Positions 26,658 through 35,905 are shown, counted from the first letter of the stretch. The stretch: 64,000 nucleotides of DNA from Acinetobacter lwoffii (GCF_019343495.1 NZ_CP072549.1:806001-870000), one strand, 5' to 3'. The notes: a model not told the origin generated them from the letters alone. A program made the numbers and translations.

Positions 26658-27509
26658 ATGAATATTGCACAGCAAGCTTTGCACACCACACCTAATCAGA
26701 TTAAAACGCAATTGGTAGAACAGGGCTGGGTTTTGTTAAGACATGAACACTATGACGTGACATCGTTTAGTGAGCTCATGAATAGGCTATGCCAGCGGCT
26801 GACTTATGATCCTGCACGCGAAAACATCACTCGCCAGTCTCAGAAAGTTGATGCAGGTAGCCAGGCCATGGGACTGCATATTGAAAATGGCACGACGCCT
26901 TTACCGCCCGATATCATCGCCTTTTTCAGTGAGAAAAGTGCTTCGCGCGGTTCGCAGACTACCTTATGTGATGGGCATGAAGTCTGGAAAAATATGCCGG
27001 ATGCTCTCAAGCAGAAATTTGCCGAACCGATGACCATTAGCCGTTATTTACCCAAACCGATCTGGCAGAAATATGTGGCCACTGCCTTGAATATTGAAAA
27101 TGCAGAGCAGGTCGGCCAGCAGGAGCTACAACAGTTTATCCAGATAATACCCGGCCAGCGGATTAGCCCGGCACATGACGGGGGAGTGCACTACCATTTA
27201 AATATGCCGATGGTCCGCCATGACAATCTCAAGGGTGTTCCAGCATTTGCCAATACCTTGCTAGGGCCATCTTTCAATTATGAAAAACCCCGTTTTTATT
27301 TTGCTGATGGTTCAGAGATCAGTTCAGACTTACTCGCAGAACTGGCAGAGCGTTGTGAAACCCAGACCTCAGAAATTGACTGGCAGGATGGTGATCTGGT
27401 GATCATTGATAACAAACGCTTTATGCATGGCCGACGTGAAATCTTGGTACCACTTGAACAGCGCAAGCTATACATCTGTATGGGACTGGGCTTGAATCCT
27501 GACTTTTAA
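26658..27509 (+). CDS. Fe(II)/2-oxoglutarate oxygenase, TauD/clavaminate-synthase type
   Basis: 283-residue non-heme oxygenase. The proximal metal ligands are the HxE pair in GLHIENGTTPLPPD near residue 75, the distal His is in RFMHGRREI near residue 255, and the following Arg is the probable 2-oxoglutarate binder. HxE rather than HxD is the variant of the clavaminate-synthase/AsnO/VioC-like enzymes, which hydroxylate or desaturate amino acids or their derivatives. Substrate unknown. It sits 38 nt after the ligase and 51 nt before the SDR. Confidence 0.85.
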   Translation: MNIAQQALHTTPNQIKTQLVEQGWVLLRHEHYDVTSFSELMNRLCQRLTYDPARENITRQSQKVDAGSQAMGLHIENGTTPLPPDIIAFFSEKSASRGSQTTLCDGHEVWKNMPDALKQKFAEPMTISRYLPKPIWQKYVATALNIENAEQVGQQELQQFIQIIPGQRISPAHDGGVHYHLNMPMVRHDNLKGVPAFANTLLGPSFNYEKPRFYFADGSEISSDLLAELAERCETQTSEIDWQDGDLVIIDNKRFMHGRREILVPLEQRKLYICMGLGLNPDF

Positions 27510-27560
27510 GCAAAGCAGAAAGAGACATCTTAAAAAATTCAACGATAAGAGAAATGATCT

Positions 27561-28370
27561 ATGTCCAATTTAACAGCAGTTCTTCTAGGTGCGACCGGTG
27601 GCATCGGACAGGCCATTGCCGATATTCTTGGGAAAAATGGCCTGAATCTGGTTCTGGTCGGACGTAATGAACGGACTTTACAAAAATTAGGTGAAAAACT
27701 GGCGCAGTGTTATCCGGATATACAACTGCAAGGGATCTGCTGTGACCTGGCCGAGCAGCACAGCCGTAACGATTTGCTAGGTGCGCTGGCCGAACTGAAT
27801 ACCCCCATTCACTATTACATCAATAATGCCGGTATCAATGATTTCAGTCTGTTCTCGCAGCAGTCACAGGAAATGATGGAACAGATGATGCTGATTAATG
27901 TGGTCTATCCCTTGCAACTGGTGCAAGGCATGATTCCATTGATGTCAAAAACTCAGCCAAGCCAGATCATTCATATCGGTTCTACTTTCGGTAGCATTGG
28001 CTATCCGGGTTATGTCAGTTATTGTGCCAGTAAATTCGCCTTGCGCGGTGCCACCGAAGCGCTTGCACGTGAGTATGCTAAGACCTCAATTCAATTTCGT
28101 TATTTTTCACCAAGGGCAACGATCACGGAAATGAATGATGCAAATGTCACAGAAATGAATCAGGCACTGGGAACTAAAATGGATGATCCTGATTTTGTCG
28201 CACAAGAGTTTTATCATTTCTTACAGAAAGATTGTCAGTCGTATCAGGTCGGTTATCCTGAAAAGATCTTTGTGAAGGTAAATCAGGTTTTACCCAATAT
28301 AGTTTCTGGTTCGATTGAAAAAGATCTGGATACTATTTATAGATATGCTGATCCAAATATGTTTTTTTAA
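27561..28370 (+). CDS. Short-chain dehydrogenase/reductase
   Basis: 269-residue SDR. The cofactor site is LLGATGGIGQAIA at residues 8-20, the structural motif INNAG is near residue 92, the catalytic Ser is in HIGSTFGSIGYPG, and the YCASK pair is near residue 155. NADP(H) is likely because VGRNERT follows the second strand. It would oxidise or reduce the product of the preceding oxygenase. Last gene of the PmrA-box operon; no clear terminator follows. Confidence 0.9.
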   Translation: MSNLTAVLLGATGGIGQAIADILGKNGLNLVLVGRNERTLQKLGEKLAQCYPDIQLQGICCDLAEQHSRNDLLGALAELNTPIHYYINNAGINDFSLFSQQSQEMMEQMMLINVVYPLQLVQGMIPLMSKTQPSQIIHIGSTFGSIGYPGYVSYCASKFALRGATEALAREYAKTSIQFRYFSPRATITEMNDANVTEMNQALGTKMDDPDFVAQEFYHFLQKDCQSYQVGYPEKIFVKVNQVLPNIVSGSIEKDLDTIYRYADPNMFF

Positions 28371-28540
28371 CAGTTAAAGGTATACACACAAGGAAAACTC
28401 CAAAATTAACTTTTATGGATAATAACTTTGAAAGAGTGCTGTCACAGAGATTCCATTTAACATAATATACATTATACGAAATCAATCTGTTAGAACCCAT
28501 TCAAAATGTCTATATTCTCACCAATAAAAATGTCTAGTTT

Positions 28541-28702
28541 ATGATGCGCATCAACATCCGAGATGGTACTTCAGGTCTGATGCATGCCAGCTGTGGTCAA
28601 CAGGGTCATTGTCGCCATGACGATCTATTAAAATCAGAATACCTTGCCATTATTTCTGAACATTTGCTTAGCTTTGGTCCTACATTGGTGCATGAGAAGT
28701 AA
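28541..28702 (+). CDS. Small ORF of unknown function, possible gene remnant
   Basis: 53 residues, with M-M at the start and a Cys/His pair (SCGQQGHCRHDDL) in the middle. No good ribosome site is visible. Composition looks protein-like, so it may be the 3' end of a decayed gene. I do not recognise it. The rest of the 28371-28724 gap holds nothing I can name. Confidence 0.25.
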   Translation: MMRINIRDGTSGLMHASCGQQGHCRHDDLLKSEYLAIISEHLLSFGPTLVHEK

Positions 28703-28724
28703 CGCTTGAAACGTTCATATCAGC

Positions 28725-29486
28725 TTAATTCAAAAAGGTTTTTATGTGCTGGATCACTTCTTCTGGTTTTTCGCCATGCAGCCAATGTCCTGTATTTTCG
28801 ATCATTTCAATTTTTGCTTGAGAAAATTGCTCATCAATTGCTGCGAAGTGTTCCGGTTTTGAAATATAAAAAGAATTTCCACCACGCAGGAATAAAGCTG
28901 GCTGATTCATTTTTTCGAGCTTTTCCCAATCCATAATATCTGAATAATGATCAAATAAAGCCTGAACATTAAAGAGCCATTGTCCTTTATTAAAGGATTT
29001 TAATAAAAACTGAATTACCATTTCTTCATGAATGTATTCACGCATAATTTTTGCTGCCTCAAGTCGTGAAGCAACATTTGCTTGCTGTACTGCGAATAAA
29101 GCTTTAAAAATTTCAGTATGATGACTTTCATGATATTGGATCGGTGTGATATCCAGGACGATCAACTTTTCAGTTTGTACGCGGGCTAAATCAGCCAATT
29201 TCATGGCAATTTTTCCGCCCATAGAATGCCCTACTACTACGAACTTTTGAATATTTAAACTCGATAAAGTTTCTAGGACATCTTCAGCCATAAGTTGATA
29301 ATTTAAGTCTGAGCTATGAGCAGAAAGACCATGATTGCGTACATCAATTTGAAGCACGGTTCTTTGCTCAGAAAAATATCGAGCTAGTACTCCTAAATTA
29401 CTTAAACTACCGAATAAACCATGAATAAAGACCATTGGAGATAGCACTGACGTTTCGTGGTGTTGGAGTTGATAATTTAGGATCAT
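28725..29486 (-). CDS. Alpha/beta hydrolase (YbfF-like esterase)
   Basis: 253-residue alpha/beta hydrolase. The oxyanion segment is FIHGLFGSLSN near residue 19, the nucleophile Ser is in VVGHSMGGKIA near residue 84, and the catalytic His is in ENTGHWLHGEKP near residue 232. It has no signal peptide and resembles YbfF-type acyl-CoA/ester hydrolases. It stands alone, and its substrate is unknown. Confidence 0.85.
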   Translation of the reverse strand: MILNYQLQHHETSVLSPMVFIHGLFGSLSNLGVLARYFSEQRTVLQIDVRNHGLSAHSSDLNYQLMAEDVLETLSSLNIQKFVVVGHSMGGKIAMKLADLARVQTEKLIVLDITPIQYHESHHTEIFKALFAVQQANVASRLEAAKIMREYIHEEMVIQFLLKSFNKGQWLFNVQALFDHYSDIMDWEKLEKMNQPALFLRGGNSFYISKPEHFAAIDEQFSQAKIEMIENTGHWLHGEKPEEVIQHIKTFLN

Positions 29487-29574
29487 TTGAGAATTCCGTG
29501 ATTTCTGTATTTAACTGTTAATAGTGGGTTTATATTAGGAATTAATCAATTGTAAAATTTTTAAATATAAAATT

Positions 29575-29586
29575 TTGCTTAGGCTA
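29575..29586 (+). repeat. TTGCTTAGGCTA repeat, copy 1
   Basis: Exact 12-mer; longer match TTTTGCTTAGGCTA shared with copy 2, 29 nt away. Confidence 0.6.
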
Positions 29587-29603
29587 TTTTATGGAAGTAT
29601 ATT

Positions 29604-29615
29604 TTGCTTAGGCTA
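29604..29615 (+). repeat. TTGCTTAGGCTA repeat, copy 2
   Basis: Exact 12-mer in the same orientation as copy 1. Confidence 0.6.
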
Positions 29616-30020
29616 AAAAAACTTAATCGATTCATAAGTTTTTAAAATTACGATTTAAGATCTGGATGGATATCTGGCTATAAATATGAACGAAGATGGT
29701 TAAATTGTGATGCAGACCAAATAAAATTAATGAAAACCTTAAAACTGGGATTTAATAACATGTAAAGCACTTTTAGGTCGGAGTGTTTCTTAAATTAACT
29801 CGCTGTGATTATCCAAATAGACTGAGGTAATTTAAATAATCTGCCTTAATATTTACTGCTCATAATTTATTAAAGATCGACCATTCATAAGTAGCTTATT
29901 AATCGACTTAATTCTGTTTAAAAATAATACGTTTTAAGACCAAATGAGTTACAGGCAGTAAATATCAGTATTATCAATTCCCCCTTCTCCCTTTCTTGAG
30001 AAAGTTGTTAAACTTATGTG

Positions 30021-30032
30021 TTGCTTAGGCTA
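30021..30032 (+). repeat. TTGCTTAGGCTA repeat, copy 3
   Basis: Exact 12-mer followed by TTTTTAG; same orientation. Confidence 0.6.
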
Positions 30033-30363
30033 TTTTTAGCATCTTAAGATATTCAAGTTATTAGCTTAAATATCAGCGTACAATCACGCTATCCTACTTA
30101 AATCGTCCTGTTCAAGAAATTACAAAACTACGATTATTCATTTATTCTTATCAATGTATTAAAAACAGTGGATATATACCCGAGATATTAGATATTCACA
30201 CCAAGATAAATTTAAATTAACTTAACAGATTTTTTATTACATGATATTCAGGAAATGGTCTTTCAGGTTTTAATATCTATAAAATCTGGTTGTGAAATAG
30301 ACTTACCTACTTAATTTTTATTCTACTGCGAAAAACTTTCAAGATAGAAAAGTATTTTATAAT

Positions 30364-30732
30364 TTATTCTACATTCCTATTTTTACAAAATACGCTTGTG
30401 GTCATTCCAGATTGAGTCAAACTTTGATCCTGCCTCTTAAGAAAACTTTTGGCGACCATGACCATCGTGGGCGCCATATCCAGACTGCTGTTTTCTTCGG
30501 ACACCTTTTGAATATCCTGATAGGCTTTCAGTCGTTTGCAGAAAGCCTGACGTTGAGTTTGGGCATCTACCTTTTGATCATCTTCATCTAAAATATGCTT
30601 GGTTTCATTAACGATTTTAGTCTGAGCTGAAATAAACTCGTCATAGGCACTTTGTGAAAGCCGCTGTGCGAAGACCACACTACTCAGTCCTAATAATAAT
30701 CCAGCACAAATGAAAGATGATTTTTTTAGCAT
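30364..30732 (-). CDS. Secreted hypothetical protein
   Basis: 122 residues with a clear signal peptide (MLKKSS start, hydrophobic core, cut after VVFAQ) and a mature part rich in Gln, Lys and Asp. It has two Cys (AFCKRLKAY and SVFCKNRN). No family recognised. It begins directly after the stop of the gene at 30733, so the two are probably co-transcribed. Confidence 0.6.
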   Translation of the reverse strand: MLKKSSFICAGLLLGLSSVVFAQRLSQSAYDEFISAQTKIVNETKHILDEDDQKVDAQTQRQAFCKRLKAYQDIQKVSEENSSLDMAPTMVMVAKSFLKRQDQSLTQSGMTTSVFCKNRNVE

Positions 30733-31095
30733 TTAAATTTCTTCTTTCCAGACATCTTCATAATCATCGGCATCAATCATGAAACGAAAACCTGTTTCCA
30801 GAGCCAGATACGGTAAAACTTCTGGTGCGATGTCCTGTAATTCACGTACGGTCATGGTTTCAAAAGCATCTTCACTTGAAGGTTCTCCGCCGTAAATATA
30901 CCAGCTGATATTTTCAGCCGGCTCGGGCTTTTTACGAATGCCGACAATCGGATCTTGTTTCAAGGTATGTACGGCCACGGCAACCACATCATCACCACTC
31001 ACTTCAACATAAGCCGAACCTACTTCTTCACAGAGCAGTTTTTGTTCCGCGATCAGTTCTTGTAAAGGTGACAGGTTTTGCGTGTTTTTCGACAT
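30733..31095 (-). CDS. Hypothetical protein, DUF2185/Imm33-like
   Basis: 120-residue acidic cytoplasmic protein. The SWYIYGGEPSSEDAF stretch near residue 64 and the PEVLPYLALETGFRF stretch resemble DUF2185/Imm33 proteins, some of which act as toxin immunity proteins. This is a weak likeness judged by eye. No toxin gene is adjacent; the next gene is a secreted hypothetical protein with no spacing between them. Confidence 0.55.
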   Translation of the reverse strand: MSKNTQNLSPLQELIAEQKLLCEEVGSAYVEVSGDDVVAVAVHTLKQDPIVGIRKKPEPAENISWYIYGGEPSSEDAFETMTVRELQDIAPEVLPYLALETGFRFMIDADDYEDVWKEEI

Positions 31096-31173
31096 TCGGT
31101 CTTACTCATCAATTTTCATTAGCGCGCTATTTTAACTTAATTTTAATGAAGCTGATTGGGATTTCATCGAGAT

Positions 31174-31214
31174 CTAAAAAATATCTGCCCTTAAACCGTG
31201 TTAAGCGCAGATAT
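31174..31214 (-). terminator. Terminator after the nitroreductase gene
   Basis: Arms ATATCTGC / GCAGATAT with inner CTTAA / TTAAG pairing; on the minus strand the stem is followed by a T run. Confidence 0.65.
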
Positions 31215-31224
31215 GGATCTCAAC

Positions 31225-31827
31225 TTATTGGAAGACTTTAAAGCGCTCTTCATCCGCCAGATAATCTTTAGCTCGCGGCTCGCCTTCTATCGAACCAAAC
31301 ACCAACTGTGCACGCAACTTCCAGTTCGATGGAATGTCCCATTCCGCATGAACTTGCTCATCCACGATCGGATTGTAGTGCTGCAATGATGCGCCCAATC
31401 CTTCTGTATGCAATGCTGTCCAGGTTGCAAATTGTGCGATCGCAGTCGAATGCTCTGCCCAGATTGGGAAGTTATCAGCATAAGATGGGAATTGTGCCTG
31501 TAAGCCTTCTACGACTGTGTGATCTTCAAAAAATAAAACAGTGCCTACCCCTGCCGCAAAACTTGCCATTTTTGCTGTGGTTTTTGCAGCGCTTTCTTCA
31601 TCTTTGGCATAGCTTTTTAATTTATCTGCGACGAAGCCCCAGAACTTTTCATGTTCTGAATTGAATAAAATGACGGCGCGCGACGACTGAGAATTGAAAG
31701 AAGATGGGCTTTGCTTAATTGCAGTCTGAATCAAATCAGTTAGACGTTCAGGAGATTGTTCAACATTTTTGGCAATGGCATAAATAGTACGGCGTTTAGT
31801 AATTAAATCTAAAAACTGATTCGACAT
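31225..31827 (-). CDS. Nitroreductase family protein
   Basis: 200-residue FMN-dependent oxidoreductase of the HBN1/YdgI-like nitroreductase subgroup. KRRTIYAI near residue 11 and SPSSFNSQSSRAVIL near residue 40 are the phosphate/FMN-binding stretches; GLGASLQHYNP near residue 144 is the usual C-terminal block. It reduces nitro compounds or quinones; the natural substrate is unknown. Monocistronic with its own terminator. Confidence 0.88.
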   Translation of the reverse strand: MSNQFLDLITKRRTIYAIAKNVEQSPERLTDLIQTAIKQSPSSFNSQSSRAVILFNSEHEKFWGFVADKLKSYAKDEESAAKTTAKMASFAAGVGTVLFFEDHTVVEGLQAQFPSYADNFPIWAEHSTAIAQFATWTALHTEGLGASLQHYNPIVDEQVHAEWDIPSNWKLRAQLVFGSIEGEPRAKDYLADEERFKVFQ

Positions 31828-32145
31828 TTTTGAAAATCCTGGGATATATCTTCGGGAAAATTTGAACCTTCAGTTATTTTTGTGAAGGATAGCTAATCAA
31901 TGAAGCTTTTGCTTTAACGTGAGATAAAGCTTATATACCTTAAAAAATAATAGACTGAATTACTAGGCTATTTAATTGATATTTTTATATATTTTTTAGC
32001 TAAAAATGATCATTTTCATCTATTTTTTGAACATTCGTTAAAACTGCTGCCCTATGATAGAGCCTGATGCTAAACAATGGTTCAACATGCGCTATTACTG
32101 AGCAAAATTTTAAGAATAAAAGACGTTCAATCACCAAATTTAATC

Positions 32146-32157
32146 TTGCTTAGGCTA
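32146..32157 (+). repeat. TTGCTTAGGCTA repeat, copy 4
   Basis: Exact 12-mer, 2.1 kb from copy 3 and in the same orientation; its end overlaps an 18-nt palindrome. Confidence 0.6.
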
Positions 32158-32200
32158 TTCTAAAGAATAGCACATCATGAAATAAATCTCATATTGCAGA

Positions 32201-32234
32201 TAAAAAATAATCCCCCAAAATTGGAGGATTAATT
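32201..32234 (-). terminator. Terminator after the gene at 32261
   Basis: AATCCCCCA / TGGAGGATT stem with one mismatch and a T-rich tail on the minus strand. Confidence 0.6.
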
Positions 32235-32260
32235 TTATAAATAAAAGCTAAAAACCCAGT

Positions 32261-32779
32261 TTAAAACTTCGCGTTCAACACCTGAGCAGATACTTTAGTT
32301 TTCCAGAGCTCACGTAAAATCGGTAAATAGAATTTCTCACCGAGTTCAACCAGCTCTGCATCAATCAAGGCATGCATCTCGTGCATAAACAAATAATCCA
32401 GTTCAACTGTGGTTAGTTTAGTCTGCTGTTTTTGATAGTCTTTGCGTTTCTGTTGGGCTTGTTTAACCAGACGATCCGCAAATGCTTTATCTTTAAACTG
32501 GGTAATTGCTTTTAATCGCAGTTCGATAATACCCCATCCAGTTAAGAATATCTGGAAGGTTTCAAAATCATCGCTGGTCGATTCCCAAGACATTTCTTCC
32601 AGATTTTCATTATCGGGAAGCACAGGTAAAAGAAGTTCCATCACACTTGGGAAAATCTTTTTGAAATTCAGAATAAATTTAACAGGATGCTCACCTGGAT
32701 AATCCTTGAATTGCACCTTTCTTTGAACATCTGTTAAATAAATATCAAGCATAAAACAATCATCAGTGGTTAATCTCAT
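32261..32779 (-). CDS. Hypothetical cytoplasmic protein
   Basis: 172 residues, no signal peptide or membrane segment. A charged, probably helical middle (FADRLVKQAQQKRKDYQKQ) is followed by a predicted helical C-terminus. No family recognised. It is upstream of its own terminator and 99 nt downstream of the fumC stop, in the same direction. Confidence 0.65.
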   Translation of the reverse strand: MRLTTDDCFMLDIYLTDVQRKVQFKDYPGEHPVKFILNFKKIFPSVMELLLPVLPDNENLEEMSWESTSDDFETFQIFLTGWGIIELRLKAITQFKDKAFADRLVKQAQQKRKDYQKQQTKLTTVELDYLFMHEMHALIDAELVELGEKFYLPILRELWKTKVSAQVLNAKF

Positions 32780-32878
32780 CTAGCACTATTGTACGCAACT
32801 CTGCCTGAGATAAAAACCACTGCTGACTATTCCATGATAAAACAGGCGGAAAGATTGAAAATAAAAGCGCTACAGCCC

Positions 32879-34273
32879 TTATTTGGCATTCGGTGAAACC
32901 ATCTGTTCAGGACGCACCACCTCATCAAACTGTTCAGCGGTGACTAAACCCAGTTCAACAGCCACCTGTTTTAAGGTTTTTCCTTCCTTATAAGCTGTTT
33001 TGGCAACCTTGGCTGCATTCTCATAACCAATGACCGGATTCAATGCCGTGACCAGCATTAAAGAATCATGCAGGAAATGTTCAATTTTCTCATGATTCGG
33101 CTCAATTCCTACGGCGCAATGATCATTAAAACTGTTACACGCATCGCCTAAAAGCTGGATGGATTGCAGCAGGTTATAGGCAATGACCGGCATAAACACA
33201 TTCAGTTCAAAGTTACCTGATGCACCTGCCATATTAATGGTGGTGTCATTGCCGAGAACTTGTGCGACTACCATCGTCATCGCTTCACTTTGCGTCGGAT
33301 TCACCTTACCCGGCATGATGCTAGAACCCGGTTCATTTTCAGGTATACGCAATTCACCAAAACCACAACGAGGCCCACTGGCCAGCCAACGAATATCATT
33401 GGCAATCTTATTTAGGCTCACTGCTAAAGTCTTTAATGCACCAGAAGCAAATACCGCAGCATCACGGCCTGCCAAAGCCTCAAACTTGTTTGGCGCAGTT
33501 ACAAATGGCAAGCCAGTTAACTGTCCCAGGGTTTTAGCAGACTGAACGGCATAATCGGGATGAGCATTCAGACCGGTACCGACCGCTGTCCCGCCTAATG
33601 GCAATTCATATAAACCAACTAAGGCCTGTTCTAGACGAAGAAGCCCATGATCCAGCTGAGAGACATAACCGCTGAATTCCTGCCCCAAGGTTAAAGGCGT
33701 AGCATCTTGTAGATGAGTCCGGCCAATTTTTACAATATCGGCAAAATCCTGAGATTTGGCATATAAAGTATCGCGCAAGCGTGTGACTGCCGGAATTAAC
33801 AGTTCATTGATCTGCAAGCTCGCAGCCACATGAATCGCAGTTGGAAATGAATCATTGGTAGATTGGGCACGGTTGACATGATCATTTGGATGAACCGGTT
33901 TTTGTGCCCCTAAATGATTGCCCAATTTCTGGTTGGCAATATTGGCAATCACCTCATTACAGTTCATATTACTTTGCGTACCTGAACCGGTTTGCCAGAC
34001 CACCAATGGAAATTGACTGTCCCATTTCCCGCTGATGACTTCATCTGCCGCATCTACAATGTAGCGTGACAGTTCTTGGGAAATCTGGTTCAGCTCGGCA
34101 TTGGTTAAGGCCGCAGCTTTTTTGACGAGTCCCATGGCACGAATCATTGGCCGTGGCAAACGCTCATTTCCAATTTTGAAATTTTGCAAGCTACGCTGAG
34201 TCTGAGCGCCCCATAAAGCCTCGCTCGGTACAGCCACTTCTCCCATCGTGTCATGTTCAATACGTGTTTGCAT
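32879..34273 (-). CDS. fumC: Class II fumarate hydratase
   Basis: 464-residue iron-independent fumarase of the TCA cycle. The superfamily signature [15 protein letters not shown] near residue 315 and the substrate-binding [10 protein letters not shown] near residue 95 are intact. The ATG at 34273 has GAGG seven bases upstream; a TTG four codons earlier is rejected. Length is as expected. Monocistronic. Confidence 0.96.
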   Translation of the reverse strand: MQTRIEHDTMGEVAVPSEALWGAQTQRSLQNFKIGNERLPRPMIRAMGLVKKAAALTNAELNQISQELSRYIVDAADEVISGKWDSQFPLVVWQTGSGTQSNMNCNEVIANIANQKLGNHLGAQKPVHPNDHVNRAQSTNDSFPTAIHVAASLQINELLIPAVTRLRDTLYAKSQDFADIVKIGRTHLQDATPLTLGQEFSGYVSQLDHGLLRLEQALVGLYELPLGGTAVGTGLNAHPDYAVQSAKTLGQLTGLPFVTAPNKFEALAGRDAAVFASGALKTLAVSLNKIANDIRWLASGPRCGFGELRIPENEPGSSIMPGKVNPTQSEAMTMVVAQVLGNDTTINMAGASGNFELNVFMPVIAYNLLQSIQLLGDACNSFNDHCAVGIEPNHEKIEHFLHDSLMLVTALNPVIGYENAAKVAKTAYKEGKTLKQVAVELGLVTAEQFDEVVRPEQMVSPNAK

Positions 34274-34411
34274 GTTCAACCTCAATTCTTCTTGCCTGTT
34301 ACGGATCTTAGGAATTTCTATATCAATGATTTAATCTATTTATTTAAAGTAATCGATTACAGTATTAATGTAAATGATAATTATTATCAAATACAAGCTA
34401 AGTTCTCTTAC

Positions 34412-35422
34412 TTACTGCCCTCTGAGCGTATTCTGATAAAACAACCATTCATCCTCAAGCATCTTTCTGAGTGATCGCTGAGGTTGCCAATGTAGGATAT
34501 TTCGCGCTTTTCCAATGTTCGCCCCCAATTGATCGATTTCCGCATGTGGGTATGGCAGAGCATCCATGGTTTTGATTGCAGACTGAGTCACTTCAGCCAG
34601 TTGATCTAGCAAATCCTGTATGGAAATCAATTCACCGGCAATATTAAAGGCTTCACATTTTAATTCCTGCTGTTGTGATAGCCATTGCAAGGACTTGATC
34701 ACGGCATCACAACAGTCTGCGACATGCAGAAAACTGCGTTCTACTGTGCCATCCGCAGTATGGGCCTGACGGCGTAATTCCAGATATTCACGTTGCTGTG
34801 CAGCGACCTGCATCGCCAAAGGCAAAATATTTTTCGGTAAAGGTGGCACCGCTTCCCCCAGCACACCGTGTTCAAAGGCGCCGGCGATATTGGACAGACG
34901 TAGGATTGCAATCCGCCATTCATTGTCAGTTTTGGCAGTATCGCGGATAATTTCCTCAACCATCTGTTGCGATTTGATATAGGGATTCGGATAGGTATAG
35001 TTAAAAGGCAGATCTTCGCTTAAATCTGTGCCAGATTGTCCATATACCGCCAGACTGGATAAATGTACCAGATGACGCACTCCGGTACGTTGCATGGCAC
35101 GCATGAGACTCATAATACAGCTGACATTATCATTATAATATTCAAGTGGTTTTAATACTGATTCTTCCAGTGACTTAAAACTTGCGGTATGTACCACAGC
35201 CTGAATCGAATGCTGCTCAAAGACTTTGTTCAATGCTGGCGTATTGCGAATATCAATTTTGATAAAAGGTACATACATACCAGAAATAAATTCGAGGCGC
35301 TCCAGAGTCTGTAAGTTAGCATTGGCCAAATTATCGACCACAATGACCTCTAGTCCTTGTGCTAACAGACTTAAAGCAATATGTGAGCCTAAAAAGCCTA
35401 ATCCACCCGTCACTAAAATCAT
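34412..35422 (-). CDS. NAD-dependent epimerase/dehydratase, GalE-like, catalytic Lys replaced
   Basis: 336-residue extended SDR. The NAD site is VTGGLGFLGSHIA at residues 4-16, the conserved D-I-R follows strand three, the catalytic Ser is in HLSSLAVYGQ, and there is a GalE-like C-terminal half. In GalE the active-site motif reads YGKSK; here it reads YIKSQ (minus-strand codons TAT ATC AAA TCG CAA), so the Lys of YxxxK is Gln. The gene is otherwise intact, which points to altered chemistry or a non-catalytic role. It is divergent from tusDCBE. Confidence 0.8.
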   Translation of the reverse strand: MILVTGGLGFLGSHIALSLLAQGLEVIVVDNLANANLQTLERLEFISGMYVPFIKIDIRNTPALNKVFEQHSIQAVVHTASFKSLEESVLKPLEYYNDNVSCIMSLMRAMQRTGVRHLVHLSSLAVYGQSGTDLSEDLPFNYTYPNPYIKSQQMVEEIIRDTAKTDNEWRIAILRLSNIAGAFEHGVLGEAVPPLPKNILPLAMQVAAQQREYLELRRQAHTADGTVERSFLHVADCCDAVIKSLQWLSQQQELKCEAFNIAGELISIQDLLDQLAEVTQSAIKTMDALPYPHAEIDQLGANIGKARNILHWQPQRSLRKMLEDEWLFYQNTLRGQ

Positions 35423-35492
35423 TTATACTACCTACTTTCTGATGAAGCCAAGATCAATCTGTTGCTATTGATCAAGCCTGTAGTGAATTTCG

Positions 35493-35861
35493 ATGAGCAC
35501 CTTAATTCTTGTTACCTCCGCACCGACTTCCATTTATGCCTGGCATGCCCTGGGTTTGGCTCAGGCCTTGCAAGATAAACAGGAAGCATTCCGTGTATTC
35601 TTCTATCAGGACGGCGTATCGGTCGCAAATGCACTGCAATGGGTACCCGACGATCAACGTCATCTTACACATGCATGGCAAGCGCTACAGATTCGCCTCC
35701 CGGTCTGTGTAAGTGCAGCATTGGCACGTGGAATTACAGATCTGGACAATGCTCGACGTCACAATATTCAGCAGCATAATCTGGCAGATGCCTTTGAATT
35801 GGTCGGTTTAGGTGAACTTGCCGATGCTGTTCAGTCCTCACAACGTCTCATTCAATTCTAG
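35493..35861 (+). CDS. tusD: Sulfurtransferase complex subunit TusD
   Basis: 122-residue DsrE-family protein. The sulfur-carrying Cys lies in RLPVCVSAALARG near residue 72, as in TusD/DsrE. It accepts sulfur from TusA and passes it via TusE to MnmA for 2-thiolation of wobble uridine in tRNA. First of tusDCBE. No tusA in the window. Confidence 0.88.
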   Translation: MSTLILVTSAPTSIYAWHALGLAQALQDKQEAFRVFFYQDGVSVANALQWVPDDQRHLTHAWQALQIRLPVCVSAALARGITDLDNARRHNIQQHNLADAFELVGLGELADAVQSSQRLIQF

Positions 35862-35905
35862 ATGTTTCATTTTTTAGAATGTGTTGCTTTTCCAAGGAAT
35901 CTTGT

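Larger units (their letters stand above)
29487..30363. other. Gene-free AT-rich gap with repeated 12-mer
   Basis: 877 nt with no supportable coding frame. It holds three of the four copies of the TTGCTTAGGCTA repeat and otherwise shows no fold or gene. Confidence 0.5.
31828..32260. other. Gene-free gap with repeat copy 4 and palindrome
   Basis: 433 nt without a gene. It holds the fourth TTGCTTAGGCTA copy at 32146-32157 and the overlapping palindrome GCTATTCT-AA-AGAATAGC at 32154-32171. A minus-strand terminator closes it. Confidence 0.5.

Noticed and set aside
29487..32260. Transposase or prophage remnant around the TTGCTTAGGCTA repeats
   Set aside because: No transposase, integrase or tRNA target is visible; the repeats are reported but not assigned to an element.
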